64,000 nt of DNA, taken from the NCBI RefSeq assembly GCF_029909975.1, contig NZ_CP094516.1, positions 7,542,501 through 7,606,500 of the forward strand, written 5' to 3'. The notes beneath the pieces were generated by a model that did not search any database, had not been told where the DNA came from, and was given only the letters and a program-made list of their open reading frames with translations. The first letter of the stretch is position 1, and each line of letters begins with the position of its first letter. The translations under genes and the position numbers were made by a program. The stretch comes from Bradyrhizobium sp. ISRA430. GTDB taxonomy: Bacteria > Pseudomonadota > Alphaproteobacteria > Rhizobiales > Xanthobacteraceae. Positions 16,241-24,762 of the stretch are shown in pieces.

Positions 16241-17433
16241 GCTAGTCACGCGAATCTAAAGTTCGCCAAATAATGTCTGCTGAGCTTTGTGACAGAAGCG
16301 TTTGACCGAAGCCAAAATCTGGTCTGCGGACTTGGTCCATTTGAAGGGCTTCGGGTTTCTGTTGTGCAGGTCGATGAAGGTACGGATGTCGGCCTCGAGC
16401 TGCCTGACGGAGGTGTGGACACCTCGCTGGATCTGCTTTCTGGTCAGTTCAGCGAACCAGCGCTCGACCTGATTGATCCATGACGTGGACGTCGGCGTAA
16501 AATGAACATGATAGTGAGGCCGACGTGCGAGCCACGCTTTGATCTTGGGTGTCTTGTGGGTGGCGTAGTTATCCATGACGATATGGACATCGAGCCCTTC
16601 AGGAACTTGGGCATCGATCTCTTTTAAAAACTTCAAGAACTCGACCGCTCGGTGGCGCTTGTAGCATTTGCCGATAACGAACCCCGAGGCGACATCGAGC
16701 GCAGCAAACAGCGAGGTCGTACCATGCCGCACATAGCTGTGCGTGCGACGTTCCGGCACCCCAGGCATCATCGGCAAGACCGGCTGCTCGCGATCGAGTG
16801 CCTGGATCTGGCTTTTCTCATCGATGCTGAGGACGAGGGCTCGGTTCGGTGGAGACAGGTAAAGGCCGACGATATCGCGCACCTTGTCGACGAACAGCGG
16901 ATCGCTCGACAGCTTGAACGTCTGGCTGCGGTGCGGCTGCAAGCCGAACGCCGCCCACATACGGCGGATCGTGGTGTGGGAAAAGCCAGTTTCCGCAGCC
17001 ATCGAGCAGATCGACCAGTGCGTCGCATCGGCCGGCGTCATACGCAACGTCCGCTCGATCACGGCAGCGACCTGATCGTCGTCGATGGTGCGAGGGCGGC
17101 CAGGGCGGGCCTCGTCAAGCAGGCCATCACAGCGGTCCTTCAAGAATCGGCGGCGCCACTTGCCAACGGTATGTTCGTGGAGGCCGAGTTCGGCAGCTAC
17201 AGACTTGCTTGGCAAGCCATCCGCACATCGCAGGATCGCGCGGCATCGCTCAGATAGCGACCGGGCAACACGATGACGACGAACTTGCCTCTCCAAGTAC
17301 GCCCGCTCCTGCGGACTCAGCACTAACGGCGCGATCGGCCGGCCTCGCTCACCTGCATTCGCCACTCGCACTCTCCTCTGTAGAGATTCGAGCTATCAAC
17401 TAATGTGACGAACTTGCGTTCCAGATGACTAGC
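16241..17433 (-). mobile_element. IS630-family insertion sequence, complete
   Basis: The ends form an inverted repeat of about 27 bases: GCTAGTCA, ten variable bases, AAGTTCG at the left, and the same blocks inverted at the right (TGACTAGC at 17426-17433). TA dinucleotides at 16243-16244 and 17430-17431 are the target duplication typical of IS630, giving an element of about 1185 bases between them. One intact transposase gene fills it. It sits inside the biotin carboxylase pseudogene. Confidence 0.85.
16256..17371 (-). CDS. IS630-family transposase
   Basis: A 371-residue transposase, intact. The N-terminal third carries helix-turn-helix segments that bind the ends (SLSERCRAILRCADGLPSKS; LGLHEHTVGKWRRRFLKDRC). 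The catalytic DDE core is visible: Asp in LVLSIDEKSQIQAL, Asp in HIVMDNYATHKTPKIKAWL, and Glu in STSWINQVERWFAELTRK. The single frame without programmed shift, the TA target site and the terminal repeats all agree with IS630. The element may still be mobile. Confidence 0.93.
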   Translation of the reverse strand: MRVANAGERGRPIAPLVLSPQERAYLERQVRRHRVARSLSERCRAILRCADGLPSKSVAAELGLHEHTVGKWRRRFLKDRCDGLLDEARPGRPRTIDDDQVAAVIERTLRMTPADATHWSICSMAAETGFSHTTIRRMWAAFGLQPHRSQTFKLSSDPLFVDKVRDIVGLYLSPPNRALVLSIDEKSQIQALDREQPVLPMMPGVPERRTHSYVRHGTTSLFAALDVASGFVIGKCYKRHRAVEFLKFLKEIDAQVPEGLDVHIVMDNYATHKTPKIKAWLARRPHYHVHFTPTSTSWINQVERWFAELTRKQIQRGVHTSVRQLEADIRTFIDLHNRNPKPFKWTKSADQILASVKRFCHKAQQTLFGEL

Positions 17434-17625
17434 TCACCCCTATTGGCAATCAGAACGGTGTCGAAGGGCAATCTGTGCATTCGCCTATCCGGACAAGCGC
17501 GATTGAACCAAAGCGTCGGCCAATTGTAGGCGAGCCATGCTCGTCACCTGCCCTCGGGTGACCGCCCTGCAGGTCAGGCTGGGACCATTTCTGGGGATAC
17601 GGAAAACGAACAGGCCGCCACATCT

Positions 17626-17925
17626 TCACTTCGAGTCGCTGCTTTTCTTGCTGGTGTCTCGCACGGAGATCACGTAGCGACATTGCTGACTGAGGCTCGC
17701 TTGCTTGGATCTGAGGCAGGCAGTGATGGCGGTGCGATCTGGTATGTGGCTGCTACAAAGGCGGAACACGTCCTCCATGCAAGCCTCTTTCTCTTCTGCG
17801 GTCGGCGTTTGATCGCGCGCGTTGACCGGCCCGGGGATTACAGCTGTCATTGCGACGACAAGAGCGATGGCGCAGTGGTAGATTTTGAGGCGCGAAGTCA
17901 ACTGAGTTCGTTGATTTTGAGTCAT
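17626..17925 (-). CDS. Small exported cysteine-containing protein
   Basis: A 99-residue protein with an N-terminal signal peptide (hydrophobic IYHCAIALVVAMTAVI, residues 15-30, cleavage near VNARD). The mature part has four cysteines in the pattern C-x6-C-x12-C-x11-C: EACMEDVFRLCSSHIPDRTA, then ACLRSKQASLSQQCR. Similar small periplasmic proteins with paired cysteines are frequent in Bradyrhizobium and are unnamed. It probably acts in the periplasm with two disulfides. It is transcribed towards the broken biotin carboxylase gene and has no obvious operon partner. Confidence 0.65.
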   Translation of the reverse strand: MTQNQRTQLTSRLKIYHCAIALVVAMTAVIPGPVNARDQTPTAEEKEACMEDVFRLCSSHIPDRTAITACLRSKQASLSQQCRYVISVRDTSKKSSDSK

Positions 17926-18744
17926 GATATCCCTTCAAGTCCGTGTGGCTGCGTTACTGTTCTTCCTGCGCGAAGCGCAACATGACCTGTCAACCGGGAA
18001 ACAGGCCGGAACTGATTAAGTACGGTAGTGTGAGAAATGCGGACGCCGTGGCCGGCGCGGCGCCGGGTTGAAGGGGCCGGGCCAGCTATCGCGAGGCAGA
18101 GAGATCAGGCAAAAGCGCAGGTGCGCTCAAGCCACTGTTGATGATGCATTCAATCGTTCAGAGCGAACCATGATGGCGCGCGCCGAGACTAGTTTGGTGT
18201 AATCGCGCCCGTGTCCCGCGTTATGTGAAGACGTTGGGTGGGGTATCTGGGATGGAGCCTCCGTCTGGCGTTCCTCTGAGGCTACGGTTATGGGAGCGCT
18301 CTGCCGTGCAGAGCTCGAAACGCGCGATTTCGTCCAACCGCGACAGGAATAGCTCCGACGAAGCGCGGACAAGGATGCACCTGAAGGATCTTATCGTCCT
18401 GATCGAGTCGCGCCAGGTGAGTTTAGAGGTTTGAAACATTCGCGATTCTCATGACGTCTCCGGAACCGTCTGGATTGTCGGACGTGGTTCCCACTTGTCC
18501 AGGATCGTACAATCTAACGCTACGTGCGATTCAAGTCCCTTCGTGCGTCCGATCGTCTGAGGACGGCAGGGCTGTGCATTCTTCGTACGAGCCTCGGCTG
18601 CAACGCGCACTTTGGTGTTTCAGAATAGCGGCCGTGCATGGCGACCGTCCGCTTCGGCGACCGAGGCCACGAGCGTCGCTGTTACGTGGTTATACGGAGC
18701 GCCGCTGTCGCATTTCTTTGATCTGCGAATTGCATGCTCTCGGC
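17926..18744. other. Gap of about 0.8 kb, no intact gene
   Basis: No recognisable coding region on either strand. It holds copy 3 of the dispersed quasi-palindrome at 18508-18536, about 210 bases upstream of the small helical protein gene. Confidence 0.4.
18508..18536 (+). repeat. Dispersed quasi-palindrome, copy 3
   Basis: TACAATCTAACGCTACGTGC followed by GATTCAAG. It is nearly identical to copy 1 over 35 bases, including flanking GATCG before and a CCCTT stretch after. Other copies lie at 10086, 14802, 38610 and 45166. Confidence 0.6.
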
Positions 18745-18951
18745 ATGAATCCGAAAAGTAAACTCTACCAGCCCGACCACTGGCGAGGCCGTGCGGAAGC
18801 AACGCGAAAGAAAGCGGAAGCGCTCGCTGACGGAAAAGCCAAAGACAGGCTGCTCAAAATTGCCGTGGAATACGACAAGCTGGCTCGGCGTGCCCAAGTG
18901 TGGCAGATGCACAAAGACGAGGACGATACGTGGCGCGAGGAAGAGCTGTAA
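18745..18951 (+). CDS. Small helical protein, paralogue of the one at 490
   Basis: A 68-residue charged protein, mostly helical. It starts at the ATG at 18745, where similarity to the 490-687 product begins (Tyr-x-Pro-x-x-Trp-Arg-x-Arg-Ala-Glu, later LLKIAVEYDKLARRAQ). Residues rich in Lys, Arg and Glu and the lack of any hydrophobic segment point to a soluble cytoplasmic protein. The C-terminus is acidic (HKDEDDTWREEEL). Function unknown. Confidence 0.62.
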   Translation: MNPKSKLYQPDHWRGRAEATRKKAEALADGKAKDRLLKIAVEYDKLARRAQVWQMHKDEDDTWREEEL

Positions 18952-19168
18952 AGCGTCGCTGCGGATCATCAAAAGGCTCCAGCCTGTTGATCGCTACCCA
19001 ATGGCCACGCAAATGTCGCTCAGCAAGCAAGTCAGTGCCTGAAAGGGACGTTGAGGGGCACCGTAGGGCGAGGCATCCTGACGGTCCTGTGCCGCGCTCC
19101 AGAGCGCAACACATACGTGAAGGCGGAGCAGGCCGCCTGCCCAACGCTCCTTCAGGTCTACTTGTTTA

Positions 19169-19198
19169 GTCAGCTTCTCGAAAGCTAATTCTTATATC
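19169..19198 (+). promoter_or_regulatory. tts-box-like TtsI site
   Basis: GTCAGCTTCTCGAAAGCTAA matches the core of the tts box that TtsI uses to switch on type III secretion genes in rhizobia (GTCAGCTT-N-TCGAAAGCT). It continues TTCTTATATC. A short frame opens at 19205 (ATG) but encodes no recognised effector. Confidence 0.65.
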
Positions 19199-19553
19199 AC
19201 GAAAATGCGCAACCCTAGACCTCAATTTGCAGTCAATGCGTCGCGCTTAACGCGGAGGCCCGAATGCCATCCGCGCGGGGACGTGTTGAGCTGTTACAGG
19301 TCAATGTTTGGCACTTCGTCGCCGCTGCAATTGGCATATCAGCTTCGCCAACTCGAGATATCTGCGTCATGTCTCAATATTTCCTTTGCGTTCGTCGCAG
19401 GGGTGGATTTCCAGGTAGCCGCGCGAAGTGTGCGCTGGAACTAAGTCTGTGAAAGAGATCTCCACGTCCGATCGATGGTACGCACACGGTGCGGCCGCGG
19501 CATGCGAGAGGCGTCGGAAAGCCCCTCGCGCGTTTGCCATTTGCAGGATTATT
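19199..19553 (+). other. Stretch behind a tts box, possible effector remnant
   Basis: An open frame runs from ATG 19205 to 19444 (79 codons). Its product is not recognised and lacks features of known Nop proteins. It may be the N-terminal remains of an effector gene, or chance. Confidence 0.3.
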
Positions 19554-19766
19554 TCAGAAGAACGCTGCGATGATCCAGTAGATACCGGCCCAAAGCAGCG
19601 CATTTATGAGGAGTGCGGCCAGCGGCCAAAGGTTCAACCTCCTTTGCGCCTTCCGGGAGCGACAATCGGCGCCGTAATGCTTGATCGTTGGGCGCTTTGG
19701 TGCGCGCCAATGCGTCATTTCGGTCCACGGAAAAATGCCGGGCTTTGCATGCATCGTACCACTCAT
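19554..19766 (-). CDS. Small single-span membrane protein
   Basis: A 70-residue product from the ATG at 19766 (AGAGGA about 12 bases upstream). A basic soluble part (residues 1-45) is followed by one strong membrane helix at the C-terminus (LWPLAALLINALLWAGIYWI, ending AAFF). A C-terminal tail anchor of this quality in a random frame is unlikely, which supports the call. The family is unknown. Longer starts upstream on the same frame exist (19883) but add a charged region of doubtful value. Confidence 0.5.
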   Translation of the reverse strand: MSGTMHAKPGIFPWTEMTHWRAPKRPTIKHYGADCRSRKAQRRLNLWPLAALLINALLWAGIYWIIAAFF

Positions 19767-20923
19767 AAGTTCGGAGTCCTCTTTCACAAGGAGAGTATCA
19801 GAATCGTTGTCTGTTGCGCGGCGAGCCTCCGGCCGATGGTATGCTCGTGTATGGTCGGTACGGTTAGGGTCGCTTTCCGTCACCGCAGCAATCTACATGC
19901 CACGACGCAGAAGTATCAGCACCGCTTTGATGCCAACAAAAGCGCGTATGTCGGGCGTTGTCGACACAGAGCCGCTGCCAGAGGTCGGATTCGCGACGTC
20001 CATGTCCGAAAGACAACACCCGCATTAGCAACAGAAGGCTGAGCGTATCGCGAGCGCCATACCGTGAGCAATGCGTTCGGACTTGCATCGTAGTGTCGCG
20101 TGAAGATCGGCCGACGATCGCCCTGAATGAGATCGGCTAATCATTGTTTCTGACCGTAAGCTTACGAGGAGAGGCCGAGATGGCAGGCGATCCGCTGGAT
20201 GTCATCGGTTCGATGACAGTTCATGCCAGGCGTCCACGGCTCTGGGTGCAGGCCGGCTCGACGCCCCCCGTACATTTCAATCGTGTTCACATAGATGGGC
20301 GCATTGCCACTGTTCAGTCTCGACGAGAAAGCCGTGAATGATCAGGTACGATCTCACCAAGCAGTAATATCGTCGGTTCAGCTGGAGCCATCACTGGCTT
20401 TGCGAGTCATCATGGAATGTAGATGTCAAAGCCCGCTATAGAGAGAATGCCATGATGCCGACCAATTCATTGAAGAGGAGGTGGCGCCAGTTTCTTGTGC
20501 TCAAGCGCCATGACATGAATGCGCACTAACGCTTGCTTGAAGCGCGGGAGAGCGATGGCAGACATAAGTGTTGCTGATGCGCGCTCTATTCGGCGAATGT
20601 GCGACCAACACTGGCTGGCATCGATGAGTAAGATGCTTCGCATGAGAGGGGCTCGATGACAGAGTTGTATTATGAGCGGGAAGGCGCGTCGGCGGACTGA
20701 TTCGCCATCGCTCAGATCGTGCTACCTCGCACTCACGTCATCAGTGGCCCCTGAGAGCGTTCGGCCCACGATGCGATCGTTGGAAGACTATAGCAGGAGA
20801 ACGAGTGATGATGGACATCTGCGGCTTTCTCAGATGGTGCTCTGAAGAGCGGCATAGTAGCGCTTTGCGAGACAACGTAATCTGCGTCGGTTTCAAGGCC
20901 CTCCGAAAGGCAAAGGAGCGAGC
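19767..20923. other. Gap of about 1.15 kb, no recognisable gene
   Basis: Only short frames. A perfect 12-base palindrome CGTAAGCTTACG at 20155-20166 and a 34-codon frame at 20554 were noticed but cannot be tied to a function. Confidence 0.35.
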
Positions 20924-21343
20924 GTGCGAGCGCAGTTGATAGAGAAGCTGGAGGCCGGCCGCGTGCAACACGGCCGGTTCGCTACGGTTCCGGGATCAGG
21001 CCCTTGCGGCGTGTTCTTTGTGCAGGGGCCTTGCGGGTGTGAGCTAAAGATAAGTGGATTTGTCCGTCCTGGCTGGGAGCATGTTGCGGTCTCGACGCCG
21101 CGGCGCTGTCCGAACTGGGAAGAGATGTGCTTTGTCAAAGACCTGTTCTGGGATGAAGAGGAGTGCGTCATGCAACTGCATCCGCCATATTCGCAGTATG
21201 TGAATAACAGCCGATATTGCCTTCACCTGTGGAGACCGACTCATCGGGACATCCCGATGCCGCCACCGAGCTTTGTAGGCATCGTTGGGCTAGGACCCTC
21301 AGAAGCAGCAATGTTGTTCGCGCGGATGAGCGCGGCACCATGA
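20924..21343 (+). CDS. Conserved phage-type hypothetical protein (DUF7694-like)
   Basis: A 139-residue protein with a GTG start preceded by AAAGGAG. The central segment (WEHVAVSTPRRCPNWEEMCF, then VKDLFWDEEECVMQLHPP and YCLHLWRPTHRDIPMPP) has the conserved Trp, Cys and His pattern of a small family of unknown function seen in phage and proteobacterial genomes. I associate it with the DUF7694 domain from memory. Residues 25-60 (GPCGVFFVQGPCGCELKISG) precede that domain. There is no signal peptide or membrane segment. It stands alone. Its phage-like character fits acquisition by transfer. Confidence 0.55.
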   Translation: MRAQLIEKLEAGRVQHGRFATVPGSGPCGVFFVQGPCGCELKISGFVRPGWEHVAVSTPRRCPNWEEMCFVKDLFWDEEECVMQLHPPYSQYVNNSRYCLHLWRPTHRDIPMPPPSFVGIVGLGPSEAAMLFARMSAAP

Positions 21344-21925
21344 TGAGCTGAGTTAGGAATATCCAAGCGGAAGGTGACGCCGAGCGGCTGCAGAAGCACC
21401 GATTCGGCGCCGCCGAACTGAGACGTCAAAAGCGTGTATATGTCAGGATCGATCGCCCGTAGCCGTGCGCGGGGGGGCTGAGCCGAATTAGCTACTATCG
21501 ACTAGGAGCAGCTAACAGTGCACTGATCCCGGTAAAGGTCGCGGAGCCGTGCTGAACGCGGTTCGGCGGCCACAACAGCATATCGCCGGGCCGGCGATCC
21601 TCACAAGGCATCACTGGGCGATCCGACGACGCGACTTGCGCACTCTTTGGAGCGAGAAGTGTGTGCCGACCGGCGGCGTAACGCGATGGCTGTGAGATCG
21701 AGGCCAAGGCGACGGTCGAATTCATTTTGACGAAGGCGCTGTCGCCCCATCACCCTGACTGCATCCGGAATTGCACAAGGTCGGCCTGCCGTCGCTGTGC
21801 GACAGTCATCAGCTCGTCGGCCACAATCCCGCATCTGGAGCGGGGCTCGTGAGCAGAGATGGTTGAGACACAAACTAGGCGTGGGGGCGGTAGCTTCGGC
21901 AAGCTTATCTGGTTGTCAGCTCGTC
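21344..21925. other. Gap upstream of nopT
   Basis: About 580 bases without a firm gene. A minus-strand frame at 21495-21725 contains a cupin-like RPGDMLLWPPNRVQHGS stretch and could be a remnant, but the rest is not recognisable. Confidence 0.35.
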
Positions 21926-21955
21926 GTCAGCTTGCCGCAAGATCATTCGCAAGCA
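21926..21955 (+). promoter_or_regulatory. tts-box-like site upstream of nopT
   Basis: GTCAGCTTGCCGCAAGATCA keeps GTCAGCTT, the central CG and the AAG of the tts box but deviates in the right arm. It starts 91 bases upstream of the nopT ATG, the usual distance for TtsI-controlled effector genes. Confidence 0.55.
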
Positions 21956-22016
21956 GAGCGTAAGCAGCCCGCGCTCGCTCTGAGGAAACGTACGCTGAAG
22001 AATCAGGCGAACCGGC

Positions 22017-22850
22017 ATGTATAATCGAGTTAGTGGCCGATCCACACGCCCTAATCAAGCTGACGAACCGAGTCGGTCCGCGGACAGTTACGAATTTGCT
22101 CAAACATTGACGGATCTCGCTCAACGGGAGAGCCCGCCATCTGGGGAATTGTCCGACAAAATGGGGCTCTGCTGCAGCAAGCCACAGACCTCAGATGCAA
22201 TCATTTATAGTCCAAGCACCTCGGAGCCCAGCACATCCTCTCTGTCCACCAGCTCAAATCCAACCTCTCCAGCGAGGCCTATCCGTCCTTTGTTCGAATA
22301 CAGGACTGCTGAATTGTCCGAGGCCAATGTCAACGGAATCTGCGTTGGATTGGCAGCGGAGTGGCTCCTCAATCTCCCGAGCAGCCCATCATCCCGGATG
22401 AGGGCGCTGCGCCCGGGGACTCAAAATCACAGCTCAGCGGCCATGCGGCAGCAGCGGTATGAAGACCTCAAGAGCCTGTTGCGAAGGAATAGGGCGGAAG
22501 GTTCTCACAACCTTCAGGCAAAAAGTACGATGTTACGCGAAGCCGGCCTAGAGCCGTTCGCCCAAGAGACGCGATATAGGTTTGGTACATCTTCGCGCAT
22601 TGACCAGATCGTGAATGAGGTCGCCGACAATGGGTCGATCTACTTGGTCAGCTTGCGTTTCGCCGCAGGTGGCGCCCACACAATCGCAACGTCGACATCG
22701 AATGGAATGACGACCCTCTTTGATCCTAATTATGGGGAATTTACTGTTCGCTCAGATCAGATGGGTGAGTTGTTCAAAAGTCTCGCCGACCGCTACAGGA
22801 ACCCGAACCGACATGATATATCGGCCGTCGTCACACAAAGGATGACGTGA
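22017..22850 (+). CDS. nopT: NopT, type III effector cysteine protease (YopT/AvrPphB family C58)
   Basis: A 277-residue effector that is injected into host cells and cleaves host proteins. The catalytic triad is complete: Cys109 in NVNGICVGLAAEWL, His221 in AAGGAHTIATS, Asp236 in TTLFDPNYGEF. Residues 46-55 (LSDKMGLCCS) contain the autocleavage site between Met49 and Gly50. Cleavage exposes Gly-Leu-Cys-Cys, which host enzymes would myristoylate on glycine and palmitoylate on the cysteines for membrane anchoring, as reported for NopT of strain NGR234. A Ser/Thr/Pro-rich linker follows (65-95). The length is normal and the frame intact. A tts-box-like site lies upstream, so TtsI, and through it flavonoids and NodD, probably controls it. 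Confidence 0.93.
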   Translation: MYNRVSGRSTRPNQADEPSRSADSYEFAQTLTDLAQRESPPSGELSDKMGLCCSKPQTSDAIIYSPSTSEPSTSSLSTSSNPTSPARPIRPLFEYRTAELSEANVNGICVGLAAEWLLNLPSSPSSRMRALRPGTQNHSSAAMRQQRYEDLKSLLRRNRAEGSHNLQAKSTMLREAGLEPFAQETRYRFGTSSRIDQIVNEVADNGSIYLVSLRFAAGGAHTIATSTSNGMTTLFDPNYGEFTVRSDQMGELFKSLADRYRNPNRHDISAVVTQRMT

Positions 22851-23189
22851 GTGTTTCGGAGGTTGCAACAGACCTCGCCGAGGCCCGCGAGTGGATCCTT
22901 TCGCGATCGATGCCGGACATCCGCATCGCGTCCGGCAGTGCAACCGGCAGGGAACATGGATTGCGGCGCCCTGAACGCGCGCCCGACGTGAAGCAGAGCT
23001 CACCGCCGCCCTTCGGACGTTGGAGGGCCATGCTCGACGGAAGCTCTCTGGAAGTAATGCAGCGAGGGGAGAATGCTCAGAGAGAGGCTGGACGGTCACT
23101 CAGGTTGATGAGCTCGTGCCCTGGCGCGTCAAAGCCTGAATGGGCTGCGCTTGCACTCAAGCAGGACCGCTGGCCCATTAGACTTTCCT
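22851..23189. other. Gap after nopT
   Basis: About 340 bases, no gene recognised. It leads into the IS66 remnant on the minus strand. Confidence 0.4.
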
Positions 23190-23531
23190 GAAAGTTGGCT
23201 AAGCTCCTCGTGTGGGTTTCGACGCCCTTGGCCCTTGCGCTCAGGGCTCAGGGCGGGCATCACGCATCCAACACAATCGGCACAAGTTGTATTTTCGTCT
23301 GCTTCGGAATCGTCGCTGGCCACTTCTCTACTGACCTCGCCAGCCAAACAGCTGCTGTCGACGACAATGCGTGCCGTCGCACCAGCGGACGACCGAGTCG
23401 AGGCTCGCCACGAGCTCCGCAGCAATCCGCGCCTTGTCCTCGTCGCTGCGCTTCCGCTGAGGTCCGACTCTGGTTGAAGATCTCAAAACCGGAACCGACA
23501 GTGATAACACTATGCACTGTGTTCGTTCCAA
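23190..23531 (-). pseudogene. IS66-type orf1 (tnpA) remnant
   Basis: The minus strand reads RKRSDEDKARIAAELV, then a degenerate middle, and QQLFGWRGQ. This is the helix-turn-helix region of IS66 family TnpA, usually RRRWSDEEKARIVAES and SQLFGWRR. A further frame continues with remains of the C-terminal half (ASDDSEADEN; MPALSPER). The element has lost its other genes. It may have been the start of an element whose later parts are elsewhere. Confidence 0.55.
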
Positions 23532-23767
23532 GCCTAACGGTCAAACGTTGCGCCGAGCCGACGATAGGTCATTTAACAATTTTCTGAATTTACGGCCTGG
23601 AGCCCCTCTCCGCGGAGCGGGCGCAAGCTGCCTATTAGTTTGATCTGGAAGACGTCGTCCGATGATTTACATATGATCCCAGTCTCACACCGGAAGCAGC
23701 GCGGGCACGACTCGGCGCTGGTCAGGCTGGTCGATCAGACGCTGTCCCTGCCACGCCCGCGCTGGTT

Positions 23768-23852
23768 GAAGTTAGCAGAAACGTGACTCGGCGCCCAAAA
23801 GCCCCACGCATACACAGGGCAAGCGCTGTCCCTACCACGCGCCGCTAACTTC
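23768..23852. repeat. Inverted-repeat element, copy A (85 bp)
   Basis: The ends are GAAGTTAGC and its inverse GCTAACTTC. The right 17 bases (CACGCGCCGCTAACTTC) are identical to the right end of the 82-base element at 47974-48055. The interior is only weakly conserved. It has the size and structure of a small non-coding repeat or MITE. Confidence 0.55.
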
Positions 23853-23860
23853 GACGTCGC

Positions 23861-23890
23861 TGTACACGGACTAGCTTTCCGAAAGCTGAC
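23861..23890 (-). promoter_or_regulatory. tts-box-like site on the minus strand
   Basis: The reverse complement reads GTCAGCTTTCGGAAAGCTAG, close to the tts-box core, preceded by TTC. Downstream on the minus strand lies the inverted-repeat element at 23768-23852 and no recognisable effector, so the site is orphaned. Confidence 0.5.
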
Positions 23891-24099
23891 GAACCCGACG
23901 CGATTCACAAAACGAAGGCGGCCGGTGTGGGTCGATGCCCTCCTGTCTGGAACCAACCCATCTGTCCAGCGGACGTCCGACTTAAGGCTATGGTCAAGCT
24001 TCAAAGAGGTCGTGAAACTCGCATATGCCATGTGCCGCGAGAAGGTGTCAGCAGAAGCCCATCGATATTTGCGAGGCGCGGCTCTGCGACATCATTCAC

Positions 24100-24349
24100 G
24101 AAAGACGATCCATTATCTCTGCGACTTCGACGACACCTAGGCCCACAGCTTCTCGTTCCCGTCGAGATCACGCCGGTGGCGGCTCCGATCTCGAGCGACG
24201 CGCCACAACCGGCGTCTTCCCCGTCTGCGCAGCGTGCAAGGGCTGCAATCATCGAGATCGAGCTTGGCGGCGGCTGTCGCGTTCGCGTTGACCGTGACGT
24301 GGACGTTGAGGCGCTGCAGCGAGTTCTTGAGCTGCTGCGGCGACGATGA
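24100..24349 (+). pseudogene. IS66 orf1 (tnpA), C-terminal part
   Basis: The frame ending at 24349 reads LLVPVEITPVAAPI, then RAAIIEIELGGGCRVRVDRD and VDVEALQRVLELLRRR. This is the usual C-terminus of IS66 TnpA, whose stop overlaps the start of tnpB by 4 bases as seen here. The expected N-terminal helix-turn-helix upstream is not present in readable form. It is a 5'-truncated orf1. Confidence 0.65.
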
Positions 24350-24672
24350 TCCCGATCCCGAGCGGCGTCAGGGTTTGGATCGCCACTGGCCACACCGACA
24401 TGCGTCGCGGCATGCAAAGCCTGGCTCTTACAGTTCAGGAGATTCTGAAGCGCGATCCGCACGCTGGCGATCTCTACATCTTCCGGGGCCGCCGCGGCGA
24501 TCTGGTCAAGATCCTCTGGCATGACGGATTAGGCATGTCGCTCTACGCCAAGCGTCTGGGTCGCGGCAAGTTCATCTGGCCGTCGGCGTCGGCCGGCGCG
24601 GTGTCGATCTCGGCGGCGCAGATGGCTTACATGCTCGAGGGCATCGATTGGAGGAATCCGCAACTAAGCTAG
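24346..24672 (+). CDS. tnpB: IS66 family TnpB (Orf2)
   Basis: A 108-residue protein of the IS66 Orf2-like family, complete. It has PSGVRVWIATGHTDMRRGMQ, DLYIFRGRRGDLVKILWHDG and YAKRLGRGKFIWP, which are the conserved blocks of TnpB. TnpB is needed with TnpA and the TnpC transposase for IS66 movement, but its biochemical role is unclear. The start overlaps the end of tnpA by 4 bases. Because tnpA is truncated and tnpC is cut short, the element is no longer autonomous. Confidence 0.9.
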   Translation: MIPIPSGVRVWIATGHTDMRRGMQSLALTVQEILKRDPHAGDLYIFRGRRGDLVKILWHDGLGMSLYAKRLGRGKFIWPSASAGAVSISAAQMAYMLEGIDWRNPQLS

Positions 24673-24762
24673 CGGCCGCAGAGCGCGGGCTGAGCGAAGA
24701 AACTACGGATGCAGGCAGTTTAGGGAGTCCCAACGCGTCCAATTTGTGATTCACTGCGTCGC

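Larger units (their letters stand above)
15353..17471 (-). pseudogene. Biotin carboxylase subunit pseudogene, split by IS630
   Basis: The gene starts near 17471 (TTG) with LPFDTVLIANRGEL, the N-terminus of biotin carboxylases. An IS630 element then interrupts it. On the far side the frame resumes [20 protein letters not shown]. Removing the element and one TA copy restores GELAARIIK without a gap. About 200 residues are then missing: [20 protein letters not shown] joins the start directly to the later catalytic part, followed by [19 protein letters not shown] and a stop. More fragments in other frames follow (GHAIELRLCAEAPERGYLPT and AALKAHRAVRELVLLGCE). So the gene suffered a deletion, frameshifts and an insertion. 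The enzyme would have carboxylated biotin for an acyl-CoA carboxylase. Confidence 0.8.
23532..24099. other. Gap between two IS66 remnants
   Basis: No gene. It contains the 85-base inverted-repeat element at 23768-23852 and a tts-box-like site on the minus strand at 23861-23890. Confidence 0.4.

Noticed and set aside
19428..20042. A 204-codon plus-strand frame
   Set aside because: It overlaps the small membrane protein gene on the other strand and is Arg/Cys-rich without recognisable motifs.
20554..20658. A 34-codon frame starting MADISVADARS
   Set aside because: No strong ribosome site, no homology, too short to support.
21495..21725. Cupin-like fragment on the minus strand
   Set aside because: Only one short motif (PGDMLLWPPN) fits; the flanks do not, so it is mentioned in the gap entry but not called.
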